From Abelmoschus esculentus (taxonomy: Eukaryota; Streptophyta; Magnoliopsida; Malvales; Malvaceae): a stretch of 64,000 nucleotides of DNA. A program made the position numbers and the translations under genes. The notes beneath the pieces were generated by a model, which saw only the letters and a program-made list of their open reading frames with translations, had not been told where the DNA came from and made no database searches. Shown here in pieces: positions 24,480-37,135 of this stretch. Location of the stretch: assembly GCA_035048815.1 (NCBI GenBank), contig JAUCBN010000034.1, forward strand, positions 9,712,737 to 9,776,736, in the 5' to 3' direction. Each line of letters opens with the position of its first letter. The first letter of the stretch is position 1.

Positions 24480-24726
24480 CTCCCTCCGTCTTGAAAATAA
24501 TATCTCTCATTGATTTTTCACATAGTTTTAAAAAAAATATAATAAATATATTATAAAATGATTAAAATGAAAATTTTATCTTTAAAAAGTTAGAATTTGT
24601 TTTATTAGAAAACTAAAAAAGTTAGAAAAAATGTGTTTAATAAAAGTTATTAAGTTTTTCAAGGGAACAATTTAAATAAGATAATTTTAAAACACAAAAA
24701 AATAAATTTTATAGAGCGGAAGAAAG
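24480..24726. mobile_element. Stowaway-like (Tc1/mariner) MITE
   Basis: Starts CTCCCTCCGTCTTGAAAATAA after a TA dinucleotide (24478-24479) and ends GAGCGGAAGAAAG, a decayed inverse of the Stowaway end, followed by ATTA. The length of about 250 bp fits the class. Confidence 0.75.
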
Positions 24727-25644
24727 ATTACCTTAGAATTTTACCCACGGCACGCGTGAATGGTGGAGAGTGTTTTGCACGCTCCAACATTATGGTACAT
24801 AGTACTTTCTTTGGGACAAAAGATCTAAGCCTCAACAACTTTTAGACTCCCAAATAATAATTATGTGTAAGATCTATATAATATTTAAAATTTTAAAATA
24901 TTTAAAAGAATAAAAATAATATTTAAGAATTAAAAAATTATGTTTTCAAATATATATAATTCACAAAATTTAATATCTTTAATAAAAATTTAATATCTTT
25001 AATATAGTTCTCGGGTAAGAAGATATAATAATTAGGATTTTCTTAAAAAACATGTAATAATTAGAATTAGTTACATAAAATATGATTACATCAAGTGTAA
25101 TTACTTAACTTTTACGGGTTTTAAATCTTAAATTTTAAATTATAAATATTAAATTTTAAATCATAAAATCTATTTTAAGACTAAAAATCTAACAACAAAC
25201 ATTAAAATAAACGCTTGTAAAAATTAATATTTTCACTGTCATATATAAAATATGTTTACTCACATCAATTGTTATAATTTTGTAATATTTTGAGTAATTA
25301 GAAAAAAGAAAATATTTCATGCACTGATGTGAAAATTTTATTTTTCACAAGTAATTTTAATTTAGGGTTTAATTGAAAGTTTAGATTTTAGGAGTTTATG
25401 TTGTAGACTCTAGAATTTAGGGTTTATAACTTCAATTTATGTTTTTATATTTTAGGATTTAAAATTTTAAGAGTAGTGTTTAAATTTTTATTTTTATAAT
25501 GAAATTAACCATGCTTATAAAAAAATTCTTTGCCAATGCATTTAATATTTTTTTAAAGAGAACTTTATGGTATAATTACCAAATATACAATGACACAAAA
25601 CATTACTCAATATATGAGCAACTTTCATAATATTTTGGCATAAT
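24727..25644. other. intergenic, no gene seen
   Basis: Very AT-rich with scattered TTTAAATTT words. Nothing recognised. Confidence 0.4.
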
Positions 25645-26135
25645 TAAGGACAATCGTTCGATCAAATTGAGCTGAATTTAATTAAATAATTTTGAGTTAG
25701 TAGAGTTTATGAGTTTTATTTTATAACTTCAATTTTATTTAAAATATTTTTTATTCGATTTGAGTTAAATCAAGTCTATTTTTTGAGTTTTTTTTTTTAC
25801 AAATTTAAATATAATTACTTACAATGCATAGAAAAATATTATATATAATTTAAATGGTTTTCTATATCCTTATACAATACACATATTTTTCATGTTTTTT
25901 TCGTATGCGGTATACATATCATGAAAATTTGAGAAACTCAACTTAAACTTAAAAATTGATCCATTAATTACCAAAAATCTTGAGTTATTCGAGTTATTTT
26001 AATTTCCATTATATAACTCAATCTTTATTTCATTTTTGCATCGAGTTAAGATTATGAAATTACGAGTCCAGTTTATTTGCATAAAATTGAGTCAAAAAAA
26101 TCATTTTAATTAAATTTTACTCGCCCTAAATGTAA
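25645..26135. mobile_element. decayed MITE related to 18230-18665
   Basis: Ends in TTTTACTCGCCCT and contains repeated words such as GAGTTATTCGAGTTA and ACTCAATCTTTATTTCATTTTTG. It resembles the GACTCGA-rich repeat family, but strongly mutated. Confidence 0.4.
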
Positions 26136-26584
26136 TTAAAAAAGCTATAAAATTACAATATTTTATATAAAACAAAGTGAACAAGACATTACTCTAGTAC
26201 ATAAATTATTATAGCAAAAATCTTTATACACACGTGTAAACTTTAGTTTACACGAGTCTTTTAGTTTTAAGGATTTTAAAACTAAGGACGTAATTTTTAA
26301 ATTTTATGGTGTAAATATATAAGTTTATATAAAATAAATTTTATACAGTCATGTATCAAAATATAATATGTTATTAAAATATTGTATGCATTATTTAATT
26401 TATGCTAAACTTATTACTACATAACATAACACTATTATTGCAACATCTTAGATTAGCACAGATAACATAATCTGAGGTGTCACACTCGAGTTACAAGAGC
26501 AACTCGGACATCAAAATCCACATAAATCGAAAATTTATCCTACTATTTGAAATTATAAAACCAAATCTTTAATAACAACACGTT
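26136..26584. other. intergenic, no gene seen
   Basis: AT-rich; no recognised feature. Confidence 0.35.
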
Positions 26585-27322
26585 TAATCAAATGTTAGGG
26601 TGTGTATAATTAACCGTAACCGTTAACTGTAATCGTTAACCGATATAACTGTTATATTTTATAGGTTAATCAACCAAATCGTTAAAATTAAACGATTTCG
26701 GTTAATCGAACCATTAAAGATGATGGTTAATAGTTATAATTACGAATTTTGACTAATAGTTAACTTATAGGTTAACCTTTATTAAATTATATATATATTT
26801 AAAATGTAAAATAAATAGTAATTTTTATATCTTAAACTTTGATTATTATATGTTAGTTAAACATTTAAATTTAAAAACTTTGATGATGTTTTTTATGTCT
26901 TGAATTTTGATGATGTATTGCTATAATATTATGTGTTGTAAACATTTTTAACTTTAAAATATTCTGAAACTTGTGTGTTTTATCTTGTGTTGAAACTTTA
27001 TAATATGTACGTATTTTTAATTATGACATAAGTGATTAAAATATCTTTATTTAAGTATTTTTATGAATATTTTAATATATTATTTATCATAAAGATAATT
27101 ATATTATTCTCTAAAAAATAATGGACATATGGGAAAAATTATAATAAGTTACATGTTAACCTATAACTGAATCGTTGGTTAACCGCATCTTAATGGTTAA
27201 TCATTACTGTTAAACGATTCTTAATAGTTAGGTTATGGTTAGTAAAATTCAATAACCATTATAACGGTTAACCGACAATTTAAATTAAACGGTACAATTA
27301 ACCTACTATAAACACCCCTCCG
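26585..27322. mobile_element. MITE with GGTTAACCG-rich ends
   Basis: The left end GGGTGTGTATAATTAACCG and the right end (reverse complement GGGTGTTTATAGTAGGTTAA) form imperfect inverted repeats. GTTAACCG-type words cluster in the outer about 150 bp on each side and the centre is plain AT. No coding capacity. Confidence 0.6.
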
Positions 27323-27486
27323 TTAAATACTAAATCCTTAATACTAAATTTTAATCTCTAAACCTTAAAATTAAAAAATTAAAAAAAAAAACTTATGCAT
27401 AAAATTTTCCCATTAATTCTTACTCATCCTTTATCTTTTAGGTTTGAAATGCAAGAAAGAAATTCTTGAAATATTGGAAAACATAT

Positions 27487-27598
27487 TGGGCTCGGTTTAG
27501 GCCCAATATTCAATAGGTTATTTTTTCGAGCTTTAAATGAGCCCATTTATTAATAAAAACACACAAAATTTGAAAGAAAAACCTTTGCTTTAAACCCT
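27487..27598 (+). promoter_or_regulatory. site II and telo-box-like motifs upstream of UTP12
   Basis: TGGGCT (27487-27492), GGCCCA (27500-27505) and AGCCCA (27540-27545) are three site II type elements, and AAACCCT (27592-27598) is telo-box-like, all within 200 bases of the WDR3/UTP12 start codon. In Arabidopsis this combination is typical of ribosomal and ribosome-biogenesis promoters. The assignment here is inference from position. Confidence 0.5.
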
Positions 27599-27685
27599 TG
27601 AAGCAATTTAGAACTTCAAGAGCTGAAAACAAAACCCAAACCGCCAGAGCAAAAAGAAGCAACAACAGCAGCGGCGGCGGCGACC

Positions 27686-30600
27686 ATGGTGAAATCCTAT
27701 CTAAGGTATGAGCCGGCGGCTTCCTTCGGTGTAATTGTATCTGTTGAATCGAATATCACTTACGACAGCTCAGGTAAGCACCTTCTCGCTCCGGCTCTCG
27801 AGAAGATCGGTGTTTGGCACGTCCGTCAAGGCGTCTGCACCAAAACATTGTCTCCTACTGTTTCCTCATGCGTCCCCTCTCTCGCCGTTAGCTGTGTCGC
27901 CTCTTCTCATTCTTCACTGGTAAAATAATTTTTCTTTCTCTTCCTTTATCATTTATTGTAATGTCTGCTCCGTTTTATTTAATAGCTTTGATTGAAGCAA
28001 AGCCTGGACGATTCGTTTGGATTTAAAAATAAGTAATTTTTTATGAATATTAAACACGCCTGATGTTGTTTTCGCATTGATAAATTCGAAACTTTTAAAA
28101 TTTGTAAACTGTAATAGTAACAACCAAATGAAGTCTTAATGTTCTTCATGTATTTTTAGTGATTTTCATGAAAATAAGTATGTGCGAATAAAAAAAAGTT
28201 TTAAAATTTCAGGTGGCAAGTGGTTATGCGAATGGTAGTATAAGGATTTGGGATTGTGATAAAGGAAGTTGTGAGACTACGTTGAATGGACATAAAGGGG
28301 CTGTGACTGCTTTAAGGTACAATAAATTTGGATCTTCATTGGCTTCTGGAAGTAAAGACAATGATATTATATTGTGGGATGTGGTTGGCGAGATGGGTCT
28401 ATTTCGCCTACGTGGGCATCGTGATCAGGTTTTTCATTTGTAAAATTTTCCATTGAAGTTAAGAACATGTCACAGTATTTGTTATCTCTATATATGTTTT
28501 AATTTCTTTGTATCTTGCAACTTGCAGATCACAGACCTTGTTTTCCTTGATTCTGGTAAAAAGCTTGTTAGTTCTTCCAAGGATAAATTTTTGCGGGTGT
28601 GGGATCTTGAAACTCAGCACTGTATGCAAATAGTTGGAGGCCATCATAGTGAAATCTGGTCTATTGATGTAGACCCGGATGAAAGATACTTGGTCACTGG
28701 TTCAGCAGATCTTGAACTCAGATTTTACAATGTAAAGAATGAGTTGATGAGTGGTGAGTCTATGGTGAATATAACTGGGGCTGAAACTGGCACTGACAGT
28801 GAGTCATCTACTCAAAATAAATGGGAAGTTCTAAAGCCCTTTGGTGAAATTAAGCGACAAAGTAAGGATAGGGTTGCAACTGTGAGATTTAGCAAGTCTG
28901 GAAATCTGCTTGCGTGTCAGGTAGCAGGAAAAACGGTTGAAATATTCTGTGTACTGGATGAAGTTGAATCCAAGCGCAAAGCAAAACGAAGGCTTAGTAG
29001 GAAGAAAGAGAAGAAGTCTGCCAAAATGGAAGTTGAAGCTACTGAAAACATTGAAGCAAATCATGATACTGTTGAAGCTGAGAATATCTTGGTTGTAACA
29101 GTTCCTGATGTTTTTAAGCTTCTTCAAACAATTCGAGCTAGCAAAAAGATCTGTTCCATCTCTTTTTGTCCAGTCACTCCAAAGAGTTCACTAGCTAGCT
29201 TAGCATTGTCTTTGAATAATAACTTACTGGAGTTTTATTCAATTGAAAGTAGTAAAAGTACGGCACAACTTTCTATTGAGCTTCAAGGACACCGTTCCGA
29301 TGTTAGAAGTGTCACACTTAGTTCAGACAATAGTTTTTTGATGTCAACCAGTCACAATGCTGTGAAGATTTGGAATCCAAGTACTGGTTCTTGCCTTCAA
29401 ACAATTAGTTCTGGCTATGGACTCTGTGGTCTAATTGTACCCCATAACAAATATGCAATGGTTGGCACTAAAGATGGCAAAATTGAAATTATTGACATTG
29501 TTGGTGCTTCTCGGATTGAAGTTGAAGCGCATGGAGGCTCTGTCCGGTCAATTGCTACCATTCCAAATGGAAATGGTTTTGTTACTGGCAGTGCAGACCA
29601 TGATGTAAAGTTTTGGGAATACCAAATCAAGCAAAAACCCGGTCAAGTGTGTTCTCCATACCTTCACCCCTTACATAAGATGTTTTTAAGTATCTAACTC
29701 TATTTATTTATTTTCTCCAACTATCATCTTGTTTAGCTCTGCCTTGATACAATATATGGTGGAATGTATCACAAATCCTTTATTACAAATGTAATTTTCA
29801 TGCTGAGTTAATTGATGAGTGATGCTAGATTGGTCTTGTTGATTTTCAGGATTCCAAAAGCCTTACTATATCAAATGTAAGGACTATGAAAATGAATGAT
29901 GATGTTTTAGTGGTTGCTGTTAGCCCAGATGCTAAATATGTTGCTGTTGCATTGTTGGATTGCACTGTAAAGGTAAGGAATGATTGACTTATCCTTCTCT
30001 TTTGAATTTTACTTTGTCCACTGTTGGTTGGTTTGGAAATTTATCTTTTCCTATAATTTGCTAATGGAAGCATCATGCAGTTTCCTGCTTAACTTATAAA
30101 ACACAAAGTTGATTTATATAGTTGCCCTTTCCTTCCATCTCATATTTTGTCTATGGCTTCGGCCTCTGTATAAAACCTTCTATATCCCATGATTTATATG
30201 TGATAGGTAGATGTGACTTGCATCCATAAACCACTGCTCTAATCATGTCTTACAATGATTGAGTTGCATATGCTAATTAAATCTGTTGATTCAAATTTGT
30301 TTGTTTTCGAGTTCCTTCTCTCTAAACATGTTCTGATAGAAGCTTCTGATGAAAAAATAGAGTTTAATCAACTGAATAACTCCCCAATTAGACTTCATAA
30401 TAGCATTCAGGTTATCGTGTAACCCTGTTTTCAATCAGGACATGCAAGTTAACTTGTTTTGCGTTACCATGGTCTATTATGATAATAATGATTTTCTGTT
30501 CCCTTTTAATGCAGATTCTTTTTATGGACTCACTCAAATTTTTCCTTTCCTTATACGGCCACAAACTTCCTGTTCTATGTATGGATATTTCATCAGATGG

Positions 30601-33484
30601 GGATTTAATTGTAACTGGATCTGCAGATAAGAATTTGCGGATTTGGGGCTTGGATTTTGGTGATTGCCACAAATCCATCTTTGCTCATGCTGACAGGTTT
30701 TGTATGATTGTAAAACTATGGAATGCAAAAGTTTTCTTAATCCTAATTGTTTATGTAGTTTTAATGAATCTTTTAATCACCTTTTCTGATGATGTATTTT
30801 TCCAGTGTTATGGCAGTTCAATTTGTCCACAACACGCATTACATGTTCAGTGCTGGGAAAGACCGTCTTTTAAAGTACTGGGATGCTGATAAGTTTGAGT
30901 TGCTTTTAACGCTTGAGGGACATCATGCAGATGTCTGGTGCCTTGCAATCAGCAACCGTGGTGACTTTGTTGTTACAGGATCTCGTGACCGGTCCATTCG
31001 CCGTTGGGATCGTACTGAGGAGCCATTTTTTATTGAGGTATCTTCAAATGTTTTTCTGCGTACCTAAAGTGAAGTTTTGGTTCAGGAATGAGAATGCCAT
31101 TGTTAAGCAAGTTCTTCTCACTGAATTTGTGATCTTCTTAAGATGGACTTTCTTCTTTTTGTATTTAACCCTTTGTGAATGCGCAGGAAGAAAAAGAGAA
31201 AAGATTGGAAGAAATCTTTGAGGCTGACATTGACAATACATTTGAAGACAGACATATACTGAAGGAAGAACTTCCAGAAGAGGGAGCTGTTGCATTAGCA
31301 GGGAAGAGAACTCAGGAAACCCTGTCAGCCACTGATTCAATTATTGATGCACTAGATGTGGCAGAAGTGGAGTTAAAACGTATAGCTGAACACGAGGTAT
31401 TCTTCTCTTACTTTGATCTGTTTGTTCTATACTAATGTGTTAATGGCTTTAACTAGCTTGTTTAAATTTGAGGAAGAACTGGGATCGAAAACTAAATTTG
31501 TATTTTTTTGAACTTACAAGTACAACCACAAATACGAATAATATACATCTGAATAACTATAACAATAATTAACCATTATAAAGCACAATCGTACCAATAA
31601 CAAGAATATATCCGGTTTAGGATATGATCCACCCAGGGTATGTATGCATGCTCGAACTCAAACCTGCAACATTGAGGTGTCTAGGCCTTAACCTGGTCAT
31701 TGACACTAAATTTTTATTTTCATCCTCAATGTTTGTCACTTTAAAATAATTGTCTTCCCCTATGGAAGAAGTGGAAAAGAAAAAGAAAATTGTTTGTTAC
31801 TTTCCCAAATTTTAGTGTGAGAACAATGATTAGTTTTTACATATAGAAAGATACAACTGCCAATATGATAAATCTGTCTTGCAGAGATGATAATGCTTGA
31901 TAAAGTTATTTGGAAATGTTGTAGAGCAACAGAAAATTGATAGAAGAAAACTTAAAGAGCCTAGATTTTTCAATAATTTTGTTGCAATTAATATGTTTAA
32001 TATGTTATATTTCAGGAGGAGCAAGCCAGAGGAAAAGTTGCTGAATTCCAACCAAATATGATTATGCTTGGGTTGTCCCCATCAGATTATGTCCTTCGTG
32101 CTCTCTCAAATATTAGCACCAATGATCTGGAGCAGACTTTATTGGTAATTGAGCATTGTGCATGGAATTTTCTCTAATTCTATAGAATTCTGGAAAAGAT
32201 AATATGGTACTTAATCCATGTTTTCAAGTGCCTGCATGGAGACAGTTACACCTAAAATCAGGCCTATGACGATTGAGCTCATAATTGAAACTTCCTGATA
32301 TGCGCACCTTTTATTGCTTATCTTTTTGGGATCTACCTTATTGCGACAGCTTTCTTCATATTGTAGAACACGAGCTTCTATTGTTTAGTTAATTATTTTC
32401 CTAATAATGTGACCAAAGGCCACTCGTCGACTGAAATTTAGTCACTTTAACTAGAGTTTCTTTTCCATTGTCCGGCCAAGTTAGTAATTCAGCTTATCAC
32501 AATTTAATAAAAGAAAAATCATATATGGAGGCTGGACTATCTATGTTTGTCTAGTAGTTAAATTGAACTTGTTATCTGGATTCTACTGGATGAGCCATGC
32601 TTTGCATATTAAGGATACAATCTTATCATTATTTACGCAGCTTATTGTTTATCTCAATATCTGAATCAAAGTTGTTTTATTCCCAGGCATTACCATTCTC
32701 AGATGCTCTCAAGCTTCTTTCTTATACCAAGGACTGGACTTCAAATCCTGACAAGGTTGGCCTCTATGCTCTTTTAAATGTGCTTATGGTTGGATGCTTT
32801 TGTAAATAGATGTGTTGCATGCACACCATGCATATGTTTGCACAGAACCGTTTGATGTTCAGAAAGCATGTCTTATCTAGACTTGTAATACTTATTGTTG
32901 TTATTACAATATATTCTGTCTGCACAGGTTGAGCTGGTTTGCAGGATTGTTACAATTTTGTTGCAGACACATCATAGTCAGTTAATTAGTACACCATCTG
33001 CCAGACCAGTGTTGGCTATTCTAAAGGATATTATTTATGCACGTGTCAAGGTAAATTTGTTTTAGATTTGGAAAAAAAACATTCAGTCCAGCAACTAGTA
33101 GCCTTAATGATCTCTTTTTTGAGTTCAAAATCATCACATAATCCATAAATAAATTTTAGATTTGGGAAAACTTATTTCATTGACATAACCTTTGAATTTC
33201 CCAGGAATGCAAGGATACTCTTGGTTTCAACCTTGCAGCAATGGATCATCTAAAGGTTTGTAAAATGGCTTTTCCAACAAATTTCTAATACAATGGTAAA
33301 AACATATATTTTTCAACTGTTACATGCCATTTGATTTCAGCAATTGATGGCTTCAAGATCGGATGCCTTATTCCGAGATGCAAAGTCGAAGTTGTTAGAG
33401 ATACGTTCCCAGCAGTCGAAGCGATTAGAAGCAAGAACAGAGACTAAAACAGAAAAACAGAAAAAGAAGAAACATAAGAAATAG
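27686..33484 (+). CDS. WDR3: WDR3/UTP12 WD-repeat protein of the small-subunit processome
   Basis: Twelve exons: 27686-27919, 28213-28428, 28528-29646, 29850-29972, 30515-30696, 30806-31037, 31187-31396, 32016-32144, 32687-32755, 32928-33050, 33205-33255, 33341-33484. All junctions are GT-AG and the sum is 2832 nt: 943 codons and TAG. The ATG lies in ACCATGG. WD repeats run through residues about 40-700 (IRIWD, IILWD, LRVWD, VKIWN, VKFWE, LRIWG, LKYWD, IRRWD). A Lys/Arg-rich insert lies at about 297-317, an Utp12 domain at about 780-890, and the tail is Lys-rich (KQKKKKHKK), a likely nuclear/nucleolar signal. Known relatives (yeast Utp12/Dip2, human WDR3) work in the U3 processome that cuts pre-18S rRNA. 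Length equals the family norm; no defect is seen. Confidence 0.96.
31622..31712 (-). mobile_element. possible tRNA-derived SINE fragment in WDR3 intron 7
   Basis: On the minus strand GGTTAAGGCCTAGACACC and GGTTTGAGTTCGAGC are spaced like Pol III A and B boxes. No tail or duplication identified. Confidence 0.3.
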
Positions 33485-34772
33485 ACTGTTTCAGGTACGA
33501 GGCATATCCATTTTTGTAGTTTACGTTGTATTATTTGCCTCAGTTGTCTGTGTAATATCATCCTCCAAGTGTTCTTAGATTTTCATGACCTATACGCATG
33601 GACCAGAAAGAATTCTAAGATTGGTTTTATTATTATTACAATTATGGCCAATGAATTATTACGAAGATCAACTCTATACCATTGATTACATGGTAGTTTA
33701 TGTTTTTGTAACCCTTTGATATGCTCGAACTCGGGAATCTTAGGATAGATATATTTTTTTTTACTGTAATCACTTGTTGAGATATTATTTTATTATAAAA
33801 AATATAGTATATGAATTTTAATCATTATGTATATAACAATCCACATGATTCCATTTATAGAGGGAAATACAACTACACTGTCCAAGGAGAAAATAACCTT
33901 TAGGGTACAAAGACGGTTATTTTAATAAAAAATGATATTTAAGATATTTTAAATAGAGACATTTTAATTAAATTTTATTATTAAAATATTATACTAATAT
34001 TAAATATTAAAATAAAGATATAAATTGTGAAGAATTAATAATTTATAATAATTAGTTAATGTTATTTGTCTATGTAATTGTTATTAAGATGCACTTTGGG
34101 AACTTATTAATTTAAAATATTATATTTATAACATTTTAAATAGAATATCTAAAATTCTATTTAATATTAAAGAATAATATTTGTTTTGAGAAGTTTTGAA
34201 AAATAATATATAGTATTAAATAATAATTTTCTTAGACTAATTAGTAAATATCATATATGATTAATATTTTATACAATCTTATCTGCTTAGTTGATTACTA
34301 GAGCTTATGGAGTCGTTTAGAGTTGTTTAACACTATTATTAACAACTTAAATGCACAAAGCATATTTTATTATCATCCAAGCGTGCTTACTAAAAACATA
34401 TTAAATAAATTTACAAAATATTAGATTTGATATAATTTACATTTTATTTTTATGAATTAATTTATAAAAATTCATATGCAAACTAATTTTGCCAAAAAAA
34501 TCATTTTAAATTTATTAAAATGATATTTAAAATATTTGACTTTATACCTATCTTTAATAGACATCTAAAAATTAATATTTAGCTAATTTTCACCTTTGAA
34601 TGGCTGGTTTCAAAACCTTTTTTAGGTCTCGATATCATTCAGGCAAAATTGTTTTTATTTTAAAATCTGATAAAGGTTTTGAGACCATCTCGCTGGTTAG
34701 AAATAACCGTTAGATAAAGTTTTTTTTTCCACAACCTAATACTTGTTGTAAAAGCATTACTGAAAGAGTCTT
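33485..34772. other. WDR3 3' flank and AT-rich intergenic
   Basis: The first 100-200 bases should contain the WDR3 3' UTR. The remainder is AT-rich with no gene recognised. Confidence 0.4.
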
Positions 34773-35372
34773 AGGCCCCGTTTAGCGATGCTTTTGAAAC
34801 AAGTTTTTGACTCTAAAAACTGGTTTGAGGTCAAAAGCAATGTTAAAGGGTAGCTTTTAAGAAAAAAACCGCGTTTGAAAATTGTTTTTCAATCCAAACA
34901 CAAAAGTTAAAATTTTTAGTTTTTATGGTTGAAAAAGTGCTTTTGAGAGTTAAATTACAAATTTAACCTTCATTTACTATTGTTTTATTTATAATTTATA
35001 AATTTATAATTTTTATAAAGATAATAAATAAAATATTTTTAATTTAAAAATTATATATATTAATTAAAATATTTTAAATTTATTATATTTTCATAAAATA
35101 CTTACAATTATTAGATATATATATATTTATTAATAAAAATATTTTTATATTTTATGATATTTTATATATTATAACATTAAAAAATTAAGTATCGTTTATA
35201 AATATAACTTATAATACTATATTTAAAATAATCATTTATTTTATTAAAAAACACTTTTTGACAGCAATACTAAATACTTAAAATCTCAAATTCGAAAATC
35301 TAAAAACATTTTTGTAAAGAACTTTTAAAAGTACTTTTTCACCTCACCTTTTAAAAACAATGCTAAATTGAT
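34773..35372 (+). mobile_element. MITE, copy B of the GCGTTTAACATTG family
   Basis: Starts GGCCCCGTTTAGCGATGCTTTT. It is collinear with the reverse complement of 19213-19816 over about 600 bp, ending CACCTCACCTTTTAAAAACAATGCT. Non-coding. Confidence 0.6.
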
Positions 35373-36407
35373 CTTTAATTTTTTTAGCACTTTTCTTTAA
35401 TCTTCATTATATTTTATTTTAAATTCTTTTGGGTATGTGAGAGCATAATTGTAGTAAATAAATCTACCTTAAAATTTTCATTATTTACAAATTTTGTTTT
35501 TCTTAGGAAAGATAGACCTAATAATTTGGGTATAAACATGGTTTACAAGGTTACATTTTAAAGTTCAAAACCCAAACTAATTTTTGATAATCTTTTAAGG
35601 AGTAGAAATTCTATACCTCTTTAGTTTTTATCTATGTCTCTTATTAAAAAATTTCTTAAAAATTAAATTTTAAACCTTAACTCTTTTTTTTATATCATAA
35701 ACCCTAAATCCTACACCCTAAAAAATATACCATATCTCTAATTCCCTAAACCTTAGCCACAACCCCTATCATAAAATCCCAACCCCTCTAATTTAAAACG
35801 GAGACACAAATAAAGGCATGAGAAAAAGTTAAACGATTTACACTATATTTTAAATGTCAAACCTCAAATTAATTTTTGATAACATTTTAGTTACCAAAAC
35901 CAACTAATTTACCCTTAAAAATCGTATATAAATACTTCTATACTTCTACCATATTGTATAGTATAATTTAGAATTTAAGCTTAATCGTAATTATAAAATT
36001 ATGACAAGAGTTTTGTAACTATTTTTTTTTTAAGATTTTACCTTTACACTTCATTCAACAACATCAAAAAAGATGATTTTTTTGAATTAATTTTCACAGA
36101 GGTTAATAAATCAACAGGGAAAAAAATATCTTCATTGAAAGTTAAAGTCCCTGTTGATGAACCCAATCCTATAAAACATTACATGTTAACAATATTTATT
36201 ACAAACAGATCTGAATATATCGTTAAACACATTCAATATCGTATATTTTTGATGTGACCGATTCATCTCTCATATTTAAAACTCTATTGCTTTTACAAAT
36301 GTGTGCAGATGTAATTGGAGGCATTGTAAAACTTAGATCAGAAATATATTTTGTGATATTTATAGAAATATGCACATGTTCGACGAGTAGTATTGATACT
36401 TAACATC
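35373..36407. other. intergenic, no gene seen
   Basis: AT-rich. An A/C-rich patch (35690-35790) has CCCTAAA-like words but is not a telomeric array. Two similar phrases (CAAACTAATTTTTGATAA near 35573, CAAATTAATTTTTGATAA near 35865) hint at an old duplication. Confidence 0.4.
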
Positions 36408-36500
36408 ACGAGCTATCTAGCTTAAGTAGTTAATGAAACGGTTGTTGTTCTTAGAGGTTACAGGTTCGAGCACCAATAATTGCAATAAAGTGATTGAGTG
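36408..36500 (+). mobile_element. tRNA-derived SINE-like sequence
   Basis: TAGCTTAAGTAGTTAA (A-box-like) is followed about 30 bases later by GGTTACAGGTTCGAGCACC (B-box-like), the arrangement of plant SINE heads. A 3' tail could not be placed. Confidence 0.4.
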
Positions 36501-37135
36501 ATCAACGTCAAATGGTTGAAATTATCTTCTAGAACAGATACTACTTTAATCACTACTAACTAAATTACAACTTGAATTTTGTACATATTTAGATGACTTT
36601 GTTCATTTATATTCACTAATTTTTAGGATTCAGTATTTTGAATTTGAATTTTTCTATTTTCAGTCAATATCCTTGGAGCCCAATTTTTCAATATTGATAG
36701 AATTTCTACCATTATCGATTTATTTAAATAAATCATAACAACTCTATAAATGTATAAAAAAATCAAAATAATTCATTAATTAAATTATTGGAACGGTAAA
36801 CCCATCTTATTACTGACTACCTCAGAGTCTCTAACACATCCATGAAATCTCTTTCCTTTGTTTTGTGGTGCAATTGAAGTGTAAACTAGTGATTGCAATC
36901 CACAATAACAGTAAATAATATTTTCTTTAGTATGTGATTTAGAACTTTCTATAAACATCAATAAATAAAGAACTCAAACAATTTATATAAATATATAAAT
37001 TGTACTGTACAAAATTGGAAGTAAAAATATTATAAGAATAGTATATAATTTTGACGAATAAAATAAAATAAAAATTAATGTAAATTTAAATTCTAAAATT
37101 ATAATTTAACAAGAATTTTATTAAATATTAAGTTC
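36501..37135. other. intergenic, no gene seen
   Basis: AT-rich; nothing recognised. Confidence 0.35.

Noticed and set aside
28453..29697. A single 414-codon ORF as a separate WD40 gene
   Set aside because: It is exon 3 of WDR3/UTP12 extended into introns on both sides; GT-AG sites in matching phase join it to eleven other exons.
35690..35790. Interstitial telomeric repeat
   Set aside because: CCCTAAA-like words are scattered and imperfect, not in tandem.
36408..36500. A functional tRNA gene
   Set aside because: A and B box-like words are present, but I see no paired acceptor stem or clear anticodon arm; a SINE head fits better.
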